NCBI RefSeq assembly: GCF_002995845.1 | Contig: NZ_PVXP01000033.1 | Location: 1-32,745, forward strand | Direction: 5' to 3' | DNA from: Clostridium luticellarii | GTDB lineage: Bacteria; Bacillota; Clostridia; Clostridiales; Clostridiaceae | DNA length: 32,745 nucleotides | Part shown: positions 1 through 8,198 of the stretch, piece after piece | How positions within the stretch are numbered: position 1 is the first letter of the stretch | Layout of the letters: the number at the start of each line of letters is the position of its first letter | The notes under the pieces: generated by a model | Database searches by the model: none | What the model saw: the letters and a program-made list of their open reading frames with translations, nothing else | What the model was told of the DNA's origin: nothing | Program-made: the position numbers and the translations under genes

Positions 1-60
1 ATATATGTTTAAAAATAAAATACATGGTAAAAATAAAGAATAAAATGACTAACGAAAAAA

Positions 61-89
61 AAAGGAAAATTATGACACATATAGAATAA
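61..89 (+). promoter_or_regulatory. Candidate sigma-H promoter of the spoIIA operon
   Basis: The -35 element AAAGGAAAA (61-69) and -10 element ATAGAATAA (81-89) are 11 nt apart. Both fit the sigma-H consensus as I know it (RnAGGAwWW, 11-12 nt, RnnGAATww) at every constrained position. The spoIIA operon is a classic sigma-H target, so the location makes sense. No clear 0A box (TGNCGAA type) was found nearby. The start of transcription near 95-97 is inferred from the usual spacing. Confidence 0.65.
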
Positions 90-94
90 TAATT

Positions 95-333
95 AAGGTG
101 AATGTTTTATAGATTATAGACGTATTACATAAAAAATAACAGAGGGGGGGTAAAAATGTCTGGCTCGGACTATGCAATATTTTGCATATGCTAAAGTTTA
201 TGCACTGAACTTTAGTCATATAACACTGAAATTGCTGGATGTTATATGGTAAATTAAAGTTAAAATAGTATTTTAACGCTAAAGTCATATTTATATTTTT
301 GTAGTGTGATTTTAGTAGAGCTGTGGATAATTT
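95..333 (+). other. Long structured leader upstream of spoIIAA
   Basis: This gene-free stretch would be the 5' leader if transcription begins at the sigma-H promoter. Five consecutive inverted repeats are visible: TATGCA/TGCATA (171-176/183-188), CTAAAGTT/AACTTTAG (191-198/208-215), CATATAAC/GTTATATG (217-224/241-248), GTTAAAAT/ATTTTAAC (259-266/270-277) and CTAAAGTCA/TGATTTTAG (279-287/307-315, one G-U pair). ACTTTAG (209-215) could also pair with CTAAAGT at 279-285, giving an alternative fold. An eight-base direct repeat AGTCATAT occurs at 214 and 283. No known riboswitch was recognised. Short repeats arise easily in AT-rich DNA; it is their unbroken succession that is notable. Confidence 0.4.
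156..194 (+). CDS. Possible 12-residue leader mini-ORF before spoIIAA
   Basis: A purine-rich ribosome-binding site (AGAGGGGGGG, 141-150) precedes an ATG by five bases. The frame reads MSGSDYAIFCIC and ends in TAA at 192-194. Its 3' half contains the first inverted repeat of the leader, and its stop lies in the left arm of the second (191-215). A ribosome pausing at the stop would therefore disrupt both. This geometry resembles leader-peptide control, but no run of a single amino acid codon suggests an effector. It may equally be chance. Confidence 0.25.
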   Translation: MSGSDYAIFCIC

Positions 334-669
334 ATGAATCTAGAATTTGAAGTTAAAGTTGATAAACTTATAGTGAGTATAAAAGGAGAGCTGGATCACC
401 ATAGTGCAGAGGAGGTCAGAAATAAAATCGATGATAGGTTGGATAGAGATGGATTGAATAAACTCATAATGGATTTCTCAGGAGTGAGCTTTATGGATAG
501 CTCTGGAATAGGGGTGGTGATTGGCAGGTATAAAAAGTTAAATCTCAGAAAGGGTTCCATGTGTATTACAGGAGCAACTGATTTGGTAAAAAGAGTATTC
601 GAGCTTTCAGGCCTATTCAAGATTGTAAAACTTTATGGCAGCGTTGAGGAAGCAATTGAGAATATTTAA
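334..669 (+). CDS. spoIIAA: Anti-anti-sigma factor SpoIIAA
   Basis: This 111-residue STAS-domain protein matches the family's usual length. In the forespore, unphosphorylated SpoIIAA binds the anti-sigma factor SpoIIAB and frees sigma F. The conserved phosphorylation loop is visible as M-D-S-S-G-I-G at residues 54-60, so Ser56 should correspond to Ser58 of B. subtilis. That residue is phosphorylated by SpoIIAB and dephosphorylated by SpoIIE. The ribosome-binding site is weak (GTGGA just upstream of the ATG). It is the first gene of the three-gene spoIIA operon, with the next gene starting 16 nt downstream. The sigma-H promoter lies about 240 nt upstream. Confidence 0.97.
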   Translation: MNLEFEVKVDKLIVSIKGELDHHSAEEVRNKIDDRLDRDGLNKLIMDFSGVSFMDSSGIGVVIGRYKKLNLRKGSMCITGATDLVKRVFELSGLFKIVKLYGSVEEAIENI

Positions 670-685
670 TGGGGGGATAAATATT

Positions 686-1114
686 ATGTACGATAACAGT
701 ATGAAAATAGAGTTTGTCAGTAAATCACAAAACGAAAGTTTTGCAAGAGTAGCGGTAGCAGCATTTGTATCCCAATTAGATCCGACTATAGAGGAATTGA
801 CGGATGTAAAAACTGCAGTTTCAGAAGCCGTTACAAACTCTATTATTCATGGCTATGAAAATAAGAAAGGTATAGTTAAAATTGAGGCTTTTATTGAGGA
901 TAGGGAACTTACTTTGATTATAGAAGATGAAGGTATAGGGATAGAAAACATAGAGCTGGCAAGGCAGCCTCTTTACACATCAAGGCCTGATCTGGAAAGA
1001 TCAGGAATGGGATTTACTGTAATGGAAACTTTTATGGACTCACTTAAGGTGGAATCTAAAAAAAATAAAGGGACAAGATTAATAATGAAAAAAGTTTTTA
1101 ATTCATTAAGTTAG
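686..1114 (+). CDS. spoIIAB: Anti-sigma F factor / serine kinase SpoIIAB
   Basis: A 142-residue GHKL-fold kinase that holds sigma F inactive and phosphorylates SpoIIAA. The N box reads EAVTN at residues 47-51 (Glu47 and Asn51 as catalytic and Mg2+ residues), followed by the G1 box DEGIGI and the G2 region GMGFTVME. An upstream in-frame ATG at 635 lies inside spoIIAA and lacks a ribosome-binding site. The ATG at 686, preceded by GGGGGGAT at 671-678, gives an N-terminus that lines up with the B. subtilis protein (the shared stretch SQNESFARV). It abuts sigF closely, as expected for proteins made in stoichiometric balance. Confidence 0.97.
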   Translation: MYDNSMKIEFVSKSQNESFARVAVAAFVSQLDPTIEELTDVKTAVSEAVTNSIIHGYENKKGIVKIEAFIEDRELTLIIEDEGIGIENIELARQPLYTSRPDLERSGMGFTVMETFMDSLKVESKKNKGTRLIMKKVFNSLS

Positions 1115-1123
1115 GTGAATAGT

Positions 1124-1879
1124 ATGAATGAAGAAGCAGTAAAAAAATTAAAGTGTAGTTATGAAGATAATTTGGAATTGATCAAATATGCCCAGCAGGG
1201 TGATAAGGATGCCCTGGATAAATTGGTGAAATTAAATCTGCCGCTGGTATCAGCTATAAGTAAAAAGTTTTTAAATAGAGGGTATGAATATGAGGATATA
1301 TTCCAAATAGGTTGTATGGGCCTTATGAAAGCAGTAAATAACTTTGATCCAGGTTATAATGTTAAATTTTCTACATATGCTGTGCCTATGATATTAGGTG
1401 AGATAAAACGATTTTTGAGAGATGACGGAATGATAAAAGTAAGCAGGAGTGTAAAAAATACAGCTAAGAAACTTCATTATGACAGAGAGACACTTACAAA
1501 AAAGTTAAACAGGGAGCCTACTGTAGAAGAATTGGCGAAATACTCCGGTGTGGAAGTTGAAGATCTAATATTTGCTACGGAATCTGCTACCAGTCTGCAG
1601 TATTTATATGATACTATACATCAGGATGATGGGTCACCAGTTCTTTTAATAGACAAGATAAGTCAGAATCCAAATGAAGATGTGGAAATGGTGGATAGAA
1701 TTGCACTCAAAGAAGCACTTAAGAATTTGGATGTAAAATCACGACAAATTATAATGCTGAGATATTTTAAAGATAAGACCCAGATTCAGGTGGCCAAGAT
1801 GTTAGGTATAAATCAGGTGCAGGTTTCCAGAATAGAGAAAAAGGTATTGAAAAGCATGAGAGAAATTTTAGGCGGATAA
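1124..1879 (+). CDS. sigF: RNA polymerase sigma-F factor, forespore-specific
   Basis: This 251-residue sigma-70-family factor directs early forespore transcription. Region 2 is clear (DIFQIGCMGLMKAV, then FSTYAVPMILGEIKRFLRD), and region 4 ends in the helix-turn-helix TQIQVAKMLGINQVQVSRIE. A GTG at 1115 is in frame, but the Shine-Dalgarno AGGTGA (1113-1118) sits six bases before the ATG at 1124, so the ATG is preferred. The gene begins 9 nt after the spoIIAB stop. No spoVA genes follow; a strong inverted repeat closes the operon, and the next gene is convergent. Confidence 0.96.
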   Translation: MNEEAVKKLKCSYEDNLELIKYAQQGDKDALDKLVKLNLPLVSAISKKFLNRGYEYEDIFQIGCMGLMKAVNNFDPGYNVKFSTYAVPMILGEIKRFLRDDGMIKVSRSVKNTAKKLHYDRETLTKKLNREPTVEELAKYSGVEVEDLIFATESATSLQYLYDTIHQDDGSPVLLIDKISQNPNEDVEMVDRIALKEALKNLDVKSRQIIMLRYFKDKTQIQVAKMLGINQVQVSRIEKKVLKSMREILGG

Positions 1880-1915
1880 TTAAAAGTAAATATCAAAGTT
1901 CAAATATTAAAATTA

Positions 1916-1945
1916 GAGGATTTTCGGCTTCAGCCGAAAATCCTC
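1916..1945. terminator. Bidirectional terminator between sigF and the penicillin-binding protein gene
   Basis: Two perfectly complementary 14-nt arms, GAGGATTTTCGGCT (1916-1929) and AGCCGAAAATCCTC (1932-1945), form a strong hairpin between convergent genes. There is no clean T-run on the plus strand. On the minus strand the stem is followed by a T-rich stretch, so it may work better for the penicillin-binding protein gene. Confidence 0.75.
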
Positions 1946-1975
1946 ACTAATTGTGCATTGTCAATCATCTTGATT

Positions 1976-4315
1976 TTAGTTGTCTGTATTCGGTATTTTA
2001 GAAGGTGTATCATCAGGGGGTTCAATATCAACATCACTGCTGTTTGTGTCATCATTTGAATTGTTGTTGGAATTACCATTACCCCTATTTAAATTTGTGT
2101 CATTCTCCTCTGTATTTCCGGCATTTTTACCTTCGTTGATTTTATTGTTATTGGTTTTATCTTTTGCTTTTGGAATATAATCAAATATATTCCAGGAATT
2201 GTGCATATCACAGTTATCCGTAGGAACTGTACCTGATATAAAAAATTCAGTATAAACTTTGCTTCCCTGTGGGTCCGTGTAACAAGCTGGGACAGGTAAT
2301 TTGCCGGATTTAGAACAAATTGACTGGGCTACTACTCCAGAAGGCATTTTAATGTCTTTTACAGGTAAACCTTTATGAAAAGGAGTCATTATACTTGCCC
2401 AGAGTTTGGCTGCAGAATTACTGTTAATTGAACCGTTTATAGCTGTATTGTCATCATTTCCAATCCATACTGCAGCGGAATAATAAGGTGTTAGTCCACA
2501 GAACCACAGATTCTTACTGTCGCCGGAAGTTCCGGTCTTACCTCTTACGGGCATATTTCCAAAATTTGCACTGGGAGCAGTACCTTCAGCACTAACCGGG
2601 CCTTTAAGCATATCGTACATTACATAAGCTGACTGAGGAGAAAGAACTTTCTTTGTTTTGGTTTTATTCTCCAGCAGAACTTTCCCATTTCTATCCTCGA
2701 CTTTAGTATAAAGTTTTGGTGAAGTATATACACCTGAATTCCCAAATACGCCATAAGCAGCAGACATTATCAAGGGGTTTACACCATGATGGAGTTCTCC
2801 AAGAGACAGTGCAGCTATACTGCTTCTATCATCATTATCGAGAGTAATTCCGAATTTTTCTGCATAATCAGCAGCAGTTTTTAATCCCAATTTGTCTTCT
2901 AGCTTTACTGCGACTAAATTGATGGAATGGGTTATGGCTGTTCGCAAGGTCATATTGCCGCCGATATAGGTGTCATCTTTAGGCTGATATGGTTCCCCGT
3001 TGGTGGTATATTTATAAGAAACATCATCTGATAATGGAGAATCTTCAAAAATACTGGCTGCTGTAAATTTTTTAGAATCTATGGCAGGGCTGTACACAGT
3101 TAACGGCTTTATACTAGAACCGGAAGGTCTCAAATAATTTTCAGATGCAGCTCTGTTGAAAGATCTGGCAGGTTGAGTGCCTCTTCCACCTACTAATGCC
3201 TTGACTTCTCCAGAATGATAGTCCATGACTACAGCAGCAGCCTGAGGCTGTACAATGCCATTTTTATCTAATGATGAAGCCTGCAGCACACTGCTGTTGT
3301 CCAGAATATTTTGAGTACTTTGCTGTAGATTTTTATCCATTGTAGTATGTATTTTCAAACCATCGTACATAAGTAAATTTTCTATTTCGTCATCACTATA
3401 ATTGTATTGGGCTTTTAAATCTTTTTTTACCGAATTGATTACAGATACCGTAAACCATTCATTATTGTAACCGTTATTCACGGTAGGTTCTGGCTGAAGA
3501 TCCAATTTGCCTGCTGCGATGTCATTTATGGCAGATTCATACTGAGACTGAGATATATATCCATTTTCATACATCTTTTTTATTACAGTAGAGGTTCTAT
3601 CCAAATATATGGATGGATTTTTTTTAGAGGCCGGGGAATAGGGATAATATACAGAGGGGCTCTGAGGCATACCGGCAATAAAGGCAGATTCAATCAAATT
3701 CAAATCTTTTGCAGACTTTCCAAAATACTGTTTAGATGCGGCTTCAACACCCAATGCTCTTCCACCTAAAAAGATTGTATTCATATATGCTCCCAGTATT
3801 TGATTCTTATCTAATTTTTGTTCGAGCTGAAGAGAAAGATATATCTCCTGTAATTTTCGCTTATAAGATACTTCCGGTGACAAAAATATACTTCTGACAA
3901 GCTGCTGCGTTATTGTGGAAGCACCCTGGATACTGGAGCTTTTTACAAATTTACTTTTGATATCTATTAATATTACACCAATAAGTCTTTTTAAATCTAC
4001 GCCCCTGTGTTTGTAAAATCGTTCGTCTTCTATACTCACAAAGGCATTTTTTAAGTTTTGTGGCATACTGCTAAATGAAATCACTGTTCTCTGCTGGGGA
4101 GTTACTACTGCATCCATTAAATTATTTTCGTCATCGTATAGAACAGAAGGTTCGCTTAAATTTAATATCTGATTTACATCTAATTTAGGGGAATTTTTTA
4201 TAATTGCAAGGGATACACCCATCAACACCACAAATCCTATTACTAACAAGCTAGATAAAATAATAGCCACTTTTTTAAAAGTCTTAGGTTGGGTCTTTTT
4301 ATGTCTTTTGACCAT
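1976..4315 (-). CDS. Class A penicillin-binding protein (PBP1A type)
   Basis: This 779-residue bifunctional peptidoglycan synthase has a cytoplasmic basic N-terminus and one membrane helix (about residues 16-40). The GT51 glycosyltransferase domain carries the catalytic motif [10 protein letters not shown] (Glu96). The transpeptidase domain shows the active-site SSIK (Ser400, Lys403), S-I-N at 464-466 and KTGTSG from Lys593. After about residue 720 comes an Asn/Asp/Ser/Thr-rich low-complexity tail, probably a flexible extracellular extension. The ATG is preceded by AAGGAGG. An extended -10 element (TGTTATAAT on the minus strand, core at 4351-4356) lies just upstream. The gene is monocistronic and convergent with sigF. 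A ponA-like name is plausible but several paralogues exist in clostridia. Confidence 0.93.
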   Translation of the reverse strand: MVKRHKKTQPKTFKKVAIILSSLLVIGFVVLMGVSLAIIKNSPKLDVNQILNLSEPSVLYDDENNLMDAVVTPQQRTVISFSSMPQNLKNAFVSIEDERFYKHRGVDLKRLIGVILIDIKSKFVKSSSIQGASTITQQLVRSIFLSPEVSYKRKLQEIYLSLQLEQKLDKNQILGAYMNTIFLGGRALGVEAASKQYFGKSAKDLNLIESAFIAGMPQSPSVYYPYSPASKKNPSIYLDRTSTVIKKMYENGYISQSQYESAINDIAAGKLDLQPEPTVNNGYNNEWFTVSVINSVKKDLKAQYNYSDDEIENLLMYDGLKIHTTMDKNLQQSTQNILDNSSVLQASSLDKNGIVQPQAAAVVMDYHSGEVKALVGGRGTQPARSFNRAASENYLRPSGSSIKPLTVYSPAIDSKKFTAASIFEDSPLSDDVSYKYTTNGEPYQPKDDTYIGGNMTLRTAITHSINLVAVKLEDKLGLKTAADYAEKFGITLDNDDRSSIAALSLGELHHGVNPLIMSAAYGVFGNSGVYTSPKLYTKVEDRNGKVLLENKTKTKKVLSPQSAYVMYDMLKGPVSAEGTAPSANFGNMPVRGKTGTSGDSKNLWFCGLTPYYSAAVWIGNDDNTAINGSINSNSAAKLWASIMTPFHKGLPVKDIKMPSGVVAQSICSKSGKLPVPACYTDPQGSKVYTEFFISGTVPTDNCDMHNSWNIFDYIPKAKDKTNNNKINEGKNAGNTEENDTNLNRGNGNSNNNSNDDTNSSDVDIEPPDDTPSKIPNTDN

Positions 4316-4488
4316 AATTGTCCTCCTTGTTTTACCTTTACATTTAAATCATTATAACATAAATCAAACTGTTAATGAAATATATAAATTTTTAGATAGT
4401 TAACGGGAGATTCTCTATGGACAAATCCACTTGAGTCTTGGAATCATCATGGAAATAAATGATAATGCATATTAGACAATAACATATG

Positions 4489-4517
4489 TTGACTTAAAAA
4501 ATGAACTGTGACATAAT
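4489..4517 (+). promoter_or_regulatory. Sigma-A-type promoter of the rubredoxin gene
   Basis: TTGACT (4489-4494) and CATAAT (4512-4517) are 17 nt apart, immediately upstream of the rubredoxin gene. A perfect 7-1-7 palindrome, AATTATA-A-TATAATT (4515-4529), overlaps the end of the -10 element and could be an operator. It does not fit the PerR consensus well. Confidence 0.55.
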
Positions 4518-4552
4518 TATAATATAATTTATATTGCATAGGAGGAATTTTA

Positions 4553-4714
4553 ATGGATAAATATGTTTGTACTGCTTGTGGGTATGTTTATGATCCCGAG
4601 GTAGGGGATCCGGATTCTGGTATTAAACCAGGAACTCCTTTTAAAGATTTACCGGAAGATTGGGTATGTCCACTTTGTGGAGTACCAAAGAGTGATTTTG
4701 AAAAACAGGAATAA
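4553..4714 (+). CDS. Rubredoxin
   Basis: This is a 53-residue iron protein of canonical size. It has both Cys-x2-Cys knuckles (Cys6/Cys9 in VCTACGY and Cys39/Cys42 in VCPLCGVP) that bind one iron atom, and the aromatic core residues typical of the family (Tyr4, Tyr11, Tyr13, Trp37). Rubredoxin carries electrons in the cytoplasm, in clostridia often to oxygen- and peroxide-detoxifying flavodiiron proteins or rubrerythrins. AGGAGG at 4540-4545 lies seven bases before the ATG. The gene stands alone between its own promoter and a terminator, with no redox partner gene beside it, so the partner cannot be inferred from context. Confidence 0.95.
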   Translation: MDKYVCTACGYVYDPEVGDPDSGIKPGTPFKDLPEDWVCPLCGVPKSDFEKQE

Positions 4715-4751
4715 ATGATATTTTGAAATAGAGATAGTGAATGACGAAATT

Positions 4752-4799
4752 AATACCTGCGGAAATGGCATTTACAAATGTTTATCTGTGGGTATTTTT
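4752..4799 (+). terminator. Rho-independent terminator of the rubredoxin gene
   Basis: Arms AATACCTGCGGA (4752-4763) and TCTGTGGGTATT (4785-4796) pair over 12 positions when G-U pairs are allowed, and the stem runs into a T-tract ending at 4799. Confidence 0.7.
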
Positions 4800-4903
4800 A
4801 TTATTAACATAAATATTTGATCAATATATCAAAAAATACTATGAAATATTGAATAAATTTAGATATAAGTATTGATTTTTTGTGAAAAAAATATTATATA
4901 ATT

Positions 4904-4921
4904 GTATAATATATATTATAC
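4904..4921. repeat. 18-bp perfect palindrome, candidate operator
   Basis: GTATAATATATATTATAC is its own reverse complement. The decamer ATTGTATAAT occurs at 4901-4910 and again at 4923-4932, so the palindrome is flanked by a direct repeat. It lies about 50 nt upstream of the nucleotidyltransferase gene, over or next to its likely -10 region. A regulator binding here would control that gene. The sequence is pure A/T apart from its ends, so chance cannot be excluded. Confidence 0.4.
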
Positions 4922-4970
4922 GATTGTATAATTTATATGAGGCAAAATTTTAAAGGGGGCGAACAATAAA

Positions 4971-5870
4971 ATGGAAAGGACTATTTTACAATACCAAAAG
5001 GCGTTTAATATTTCCATTGAAAGACTTAGGGCTAACGATTCTATCCTTGCAGTTATGGTTTTTGGGAGTATGATTACAGGGGACTTATGGGATGAATCCG
5101 ACATTGATTTACTTGTGGTGTATAAAAATAATATGGATAATGTTAAGAATTTGTACACTGAAGAAGCAAATGTTCCTATTCATGTGAAACTTATGAGTAA
5201 AAGTAATTTTTTACAGCTGCCTGAGCAGGATTTAAAAGGAGGATTTATTCACAGGATAATATCTTCATCCAGACTGATATTTTCTAAGGATATGGAGATA
5301 ACCTCCAAATATGATGTTGGAAGATATTATCCTGATTTGGACAGGGAAAGATGGAATATGTTTTATCTTGGAGAATTATTTAAAGATATGAGCATATGTA
5401 AAAAGTACCTTCAAAATGATGGAATACATACTTCTTACATTGCAGCAGTTAGATCAATAGAAGAATTTTCTAAATTGTGTGTAAATTCATCAGGACACAT
5501 GGTAAGTAAAGATGCCATGACTATGGCCATGAATTTAAACAATGATTTTAAAGTCTGTGTAGACAATCTATTTTTCAGTGATGCTGAGAAAGTAAATGAA
5601 GCTATAAAATATACCATGGATTATTTAAAGAAAAATGTGGATAAAAATATCAGAAATATTACAAAAATACTTCTAAATTATATGAGGGAAAAAGATTGTT
5701 TTTTAAGTTCGGAAGATATAAAAAATGATGAACTGTTTTATAATTACAATATAAATATGGAAGAAATTTTAAGCGAGCTGTGGAAAAGGGATATAATTAA
5801 GAAAGAATCCAGAGATTATAAGATGGAAGATGATACTTCTCTGTTTAAAGAAAATGTATATTTTATTTAG
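4971..5870 (+). CDS. Nucleotidyltransferase-domain protein with helical and winged-helix-like C-terminus
   Basis: A 299-residue protein. Residues about 25-60 form a minimal nucleotidyltransferase (MNT) core: GS at 32-33, then SDIDLLVV with Asp44 and Asp46 as metal ligands. Residues about 130-240 are predominantly helical and resemble a HEPN-like bundle. The last 60 residues look like a small winged helix. Such proteins transfer a nucleotide to a protein or small molecule; the substrate is unknown here. The start ATG has a good AGGGGGC site upstream. It is a single gene between the palindrome at 4904-4921 and a hairpin at 5898-5943. The domain reading beyond the MNT core is by eye and uncertain. 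Confidence 0.7.
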   Translation: MERTILQYQKAFNISIERLRANDSILAVMVFGSMITGDLWDESDIDLLVVYKNNMDNVKNLYTEEANVPIHVKLMSKSNFLQLPEQDLKGGFIHRIISSSRLIFSKDMEITSKYDVGRYYPDLDRERWNMFYLGELFKDMSICKKYLQNDGIHTSYIAAVRSIEEFSKLCVNSSGHMVSKDAMTMAMNLNNDFKVCVDNLFFSDAEKVNEAIKYTMDYLKKNVDKNIRNITKILLNYMREKDCFLSSEDIKNDELFYNYNINMEEILSELWKRDIIKKESRDYKMEDDTSLFKENVYFI

Positions 5871-5897
5871 ATGATGTCATCACTTTTTGTGTAGGTG

Positions 5898-5943
5898 AAA
5901 AGATCTAGTAGTAAAAATTTTGTTTTTTATTACTAGATCTTTT
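5898..5943. terminator. Strong hairpin after the nucleotidyltransferase gene
   Basis: Arms 5898-5917 and 5924-5943 are complementary over 20 positions apart from one G-U pair, with core AAAAGATCTAGTA / ACTAGATCTTTT. Both arms end in A/T runs, so it can terminate in either direction. Confidence 0.75.
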
Positions 5944-5992
5944 GCTATTATGGTATGGAATAATGTATAATCTATTTTGATAAAGAAAGGAA

Positions 5993-7408
5993 ATGAAGTT
6001 TCTATTGAATAAATATTTGATGAATTTAAACAGAGGAAAAATTAAGTATTTGGTAATAGAAGAGCATATAAAAAAATTAATAGATAAAAGCAACATAAAA
6101 GATGGTGAAAAACTTCCGTCCATAAGAAAATTGGCACAATTTTTAGGGGTGAATAATATTACAATAGTAAATGCCTATAAAAGACTGCAAAGTGAGGGAT
6201 ATGCTCTTCAAAAAATGGGAAGTGGAACCTACGCCAAGAAGAGGGATATAAATAGAAATCTTAATAGGGAGTATTCTAGAGTTTTAAAGAAAATCTTCAG
6301 CAGCGAAATAAGATGCTATATAGATTTTACAGGGGAAACCTCCAGTGGAGAATTCTTTCAGATAAATTTGTTTAAAGATGTTTTAAATGAGGTCCTTGAC
6401 AGGGATGGTTCCAGTGCTTTAATTTATCAAGAACCTTTAGGTTATGAGGGGTTGAGGAAGAGTATAAGTGATATTTTTTGGAATAACAGTGTCAATGCAG
6501 AAAATATACTTATAGTTTCCGGGGCACAGCAGGGGATAGATGTAGTTTCAAAATCGATTTTGAATACAAATGATACTGTGATAGTTGAGAAACCAACCTA
6601 CAGCGGAGCATTGTCTGTGTTTAAATCCAGAAAAGCCGAAATAGTTGAGATTCCTGTGGAGAAAAATGGTGTGGATGTAGATAAGATTGAAAAGATACTT
6701 CAAAAAAACAATGTAAAATGCTTTTATACCATGAGCTATTTTCAAAATCCGTCGGGTATAAGCTACAATGATGATAAAAAAAGGCGTATATTGAGGTTGG
6801 CAGAAATATATGATTTTTATATAATAGAAGATGATTATCTTTCAGAATTGATTTATGACAGTAATATAAAATATAATAGTTTTAAAAGTCTTGATCAATG
6901 TGACAGAGTTATTTATATAAAAAGCTTTTCAAAGATATTCTTGCCTGGTATAAGGATTGGATATTTAATACCTCCAAGAAAATTTAGAGAAAATATTCAA
7001 AACTCTAAAATCAATACGGATATAGCTACTTCCAGTCTTATGCAGAGGGCATTAGATCTGTATATTAGGAAAGGTATGTGGAAGGATTACATAAGTGAAT
7101 TGAATGTAAAATACAAGGATATATATATTTACACTGAAATGTGCATATCCAAGTACTTAGGTGACAAAGTGGATTTTATAAAACCAGGGGGAGGACTGCA
7201 CTTTTATTTGAGAATTAAGGAAAATATTCAAATAGATTCTATAAGTCTTTTTAGAGAGGCAATAGGCAGGGGAGTTCTGATCACTCCAGGTTCTCTGTAT
7301 TATAAAAATCCTTTGGAAGGTAAAAGATATTTTAAAATAGGATTTTCACATGTAAATAAAGAGGATATAGAAAATGGAATTAAAATATTAAATGAACTTA
7401 TGATTTAA
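5993..7408 (+). CDS. MocR-family regulator (GntR helix-turn-helix fused to aminotransferase)
   Basis: A 471-residue MocR/PdxR-type protein. The N-terminal winged helix (about residues 20-80; KLPSIRKLAQFLGVN, then GYALQKMGSGTYA) is followed by a class I aminotransferase fold. The PLP lysine is Lys314 in the sequence S-F-S-K, and IIEDDYLSEL contains the cofactor-contacting Asp-Tyr. Family members sense PLP or an amino-acid adduct and regulate a neighbouring gene. No pyridoxal synthase (pdxST), GABA or transporter gene is adjacent, so the target is not evident. The start is uncertain: the ATG at 5993 has AAAGGA too close (5986-5991); TTG at 6005 or ATG at 6020 are alternatives. Confidence 0.88.
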   Translation: MKFLLNKYLMNLNRGKIKYLVIEEHIKKLIDKSNIKDGEKLPSIRKLAQFLGVNNITIVNAYKRLQSEGYALQKMGSGTYAKKRDINRNLNREYSRVLKKIFSSEIRCYIDFTGETSSGEFFQINLFKDVLNEVLDRDGSSALIYQEPLGYEGLRKSISDIFWNNSVNAENILIVSGAQQGIDVVSKSILNTNDTVIVEKPTYSGALSVFKSRKAEIVEIPVEKNGVDVDKIEKILQKNNVKCFYTMSYFQNPSGISYNDDKKRRILRLAEIYDFYIIEDDYLSELIYDSNIKYNSFKSLDQCDRVIYIKSFSKIFLPGIRIGYLIPPRKFRENIQNSKINTDIATSSLMQRALDLYIRKGMWKDYISELNVKYKDIYIYTEMCISKYLGDKVDFIKPGGGLHFYLRIKENIQIDSISLFREAIGRGVLITPGSLYYKNPLEGKRYFKIGFSHVNKEDIENGIKILNELMI

Positions 7409-7436
7409 TTAGGGATGTTTTGAAAGGCGGGTTAAC

Positions 7437-8081
7437 ATGGGATATCTTACAGTAAAAGATCAAGCCAGTTCCAGGTTTGAAGAAAAAAAGTCCATATTTG
7501 TAGGAAATATAAAGAGGGTATACACTGAAGGTGATGCTAAAAAATTTATAAATCAGGTAAGAGAACAGAATTCAAAGGCCACACATAATGTATATGCATA
7601 CGTGGTTGGAGAAAAAATGAATGTTCAGAGGTACAGTGACGATAAAGAGCCTCAGGGAACTGCAGGAATACCGGTATTGGAAGTGATCAAAAAGAAAAAG
7701 CTTACAGATGTGGTCATAGTGGCTACAAGATATTTTGGAGGAATACTTTTAGGCAAAGCCGGGTTGATAAAAGCTTATTCGAAATCTGCAGTTTTATCAA
7801 TTGGTGAAGCAAAGGTAGTAGAAAGAGTAAAAGGATCACCTATAGATATAGCTGTGGATTATGAAGTTCTTGGAAAATTGCAGTATTTTTTTGAACAAAA
7901 GTCTATTCCAATAGAAAATATAGAATATGAGGACAAGGTTCAGCTGTCGATAGATTGCATTTTGGAGGATGTGGATCCATTGATAAATGAAATAATAGAT
8001 ATAACCAATGGAAAATGTGAACTTATAGTTGGAGATGAGCAGTTCTATTTTAAAGTAGATAATACTTTAATTAAGGAATGA
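7437..8081 (+). CDS. YigZ/IMPACT family protein (YvyE-like)
   Basis: A 214-residue protein with the UPF0029/IMPACT N-terminal domain (residues about 1-115, including NSKATHNVYAYVVG, DDKEPQGTAGIPVLE and ATRYFGGILLGKAGL) and a DUF1949-type ferredoxin-like C-terminal domain. Bacterial members are conserved and thought to interact with translation components, but their activity is not settled. The ATG is preceded by AAAGGCGGG. It follows the MocR-type gene by 28 nt on the same strand and could be cotranscribed with it. Confidence 0.9.
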   Translation: MGYLTVKDQASSRFEEKKSIFVGNIKRVYTEGDAKKFINQVREQNSKATHNVYAYVVGEKMNVQRYSDDKEPQGTAGIPVLEVIKKKKLTDVVIVATRYFGGILLGKAGLIKAYSKSAVLSIGEAKVVERVKGSPIDIAVDYEVLGKLQYFFEQKSIPIENIEYEDKVQLSIDCILEDVDPLINEIIDITNGKCELIVGDEQFYFKVDNTLIKE

Positions 8082-8111
8082 AATCTAAAAAAGCATAATA
8101 ATTTTTGATAT

Positions 8112-8141
8112 TTGTAGTAGACTGCTTTTATATGATATAAT
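8112..8141 (+). promoter_or_regulatory. Sigma-A-type promoter of yebC
   Basis: TTGTAG (8112-8117) and TATAAT (8136-8141) are 18 nt apart, about 60 nt upstream of the yebC start. Confidence 0.55.
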
Positions 8142-8198
8142 ACAATTTGCATGATCAATATAAAGTAATTACAACCTTAAGTTAGGAGGAAATTTTAT

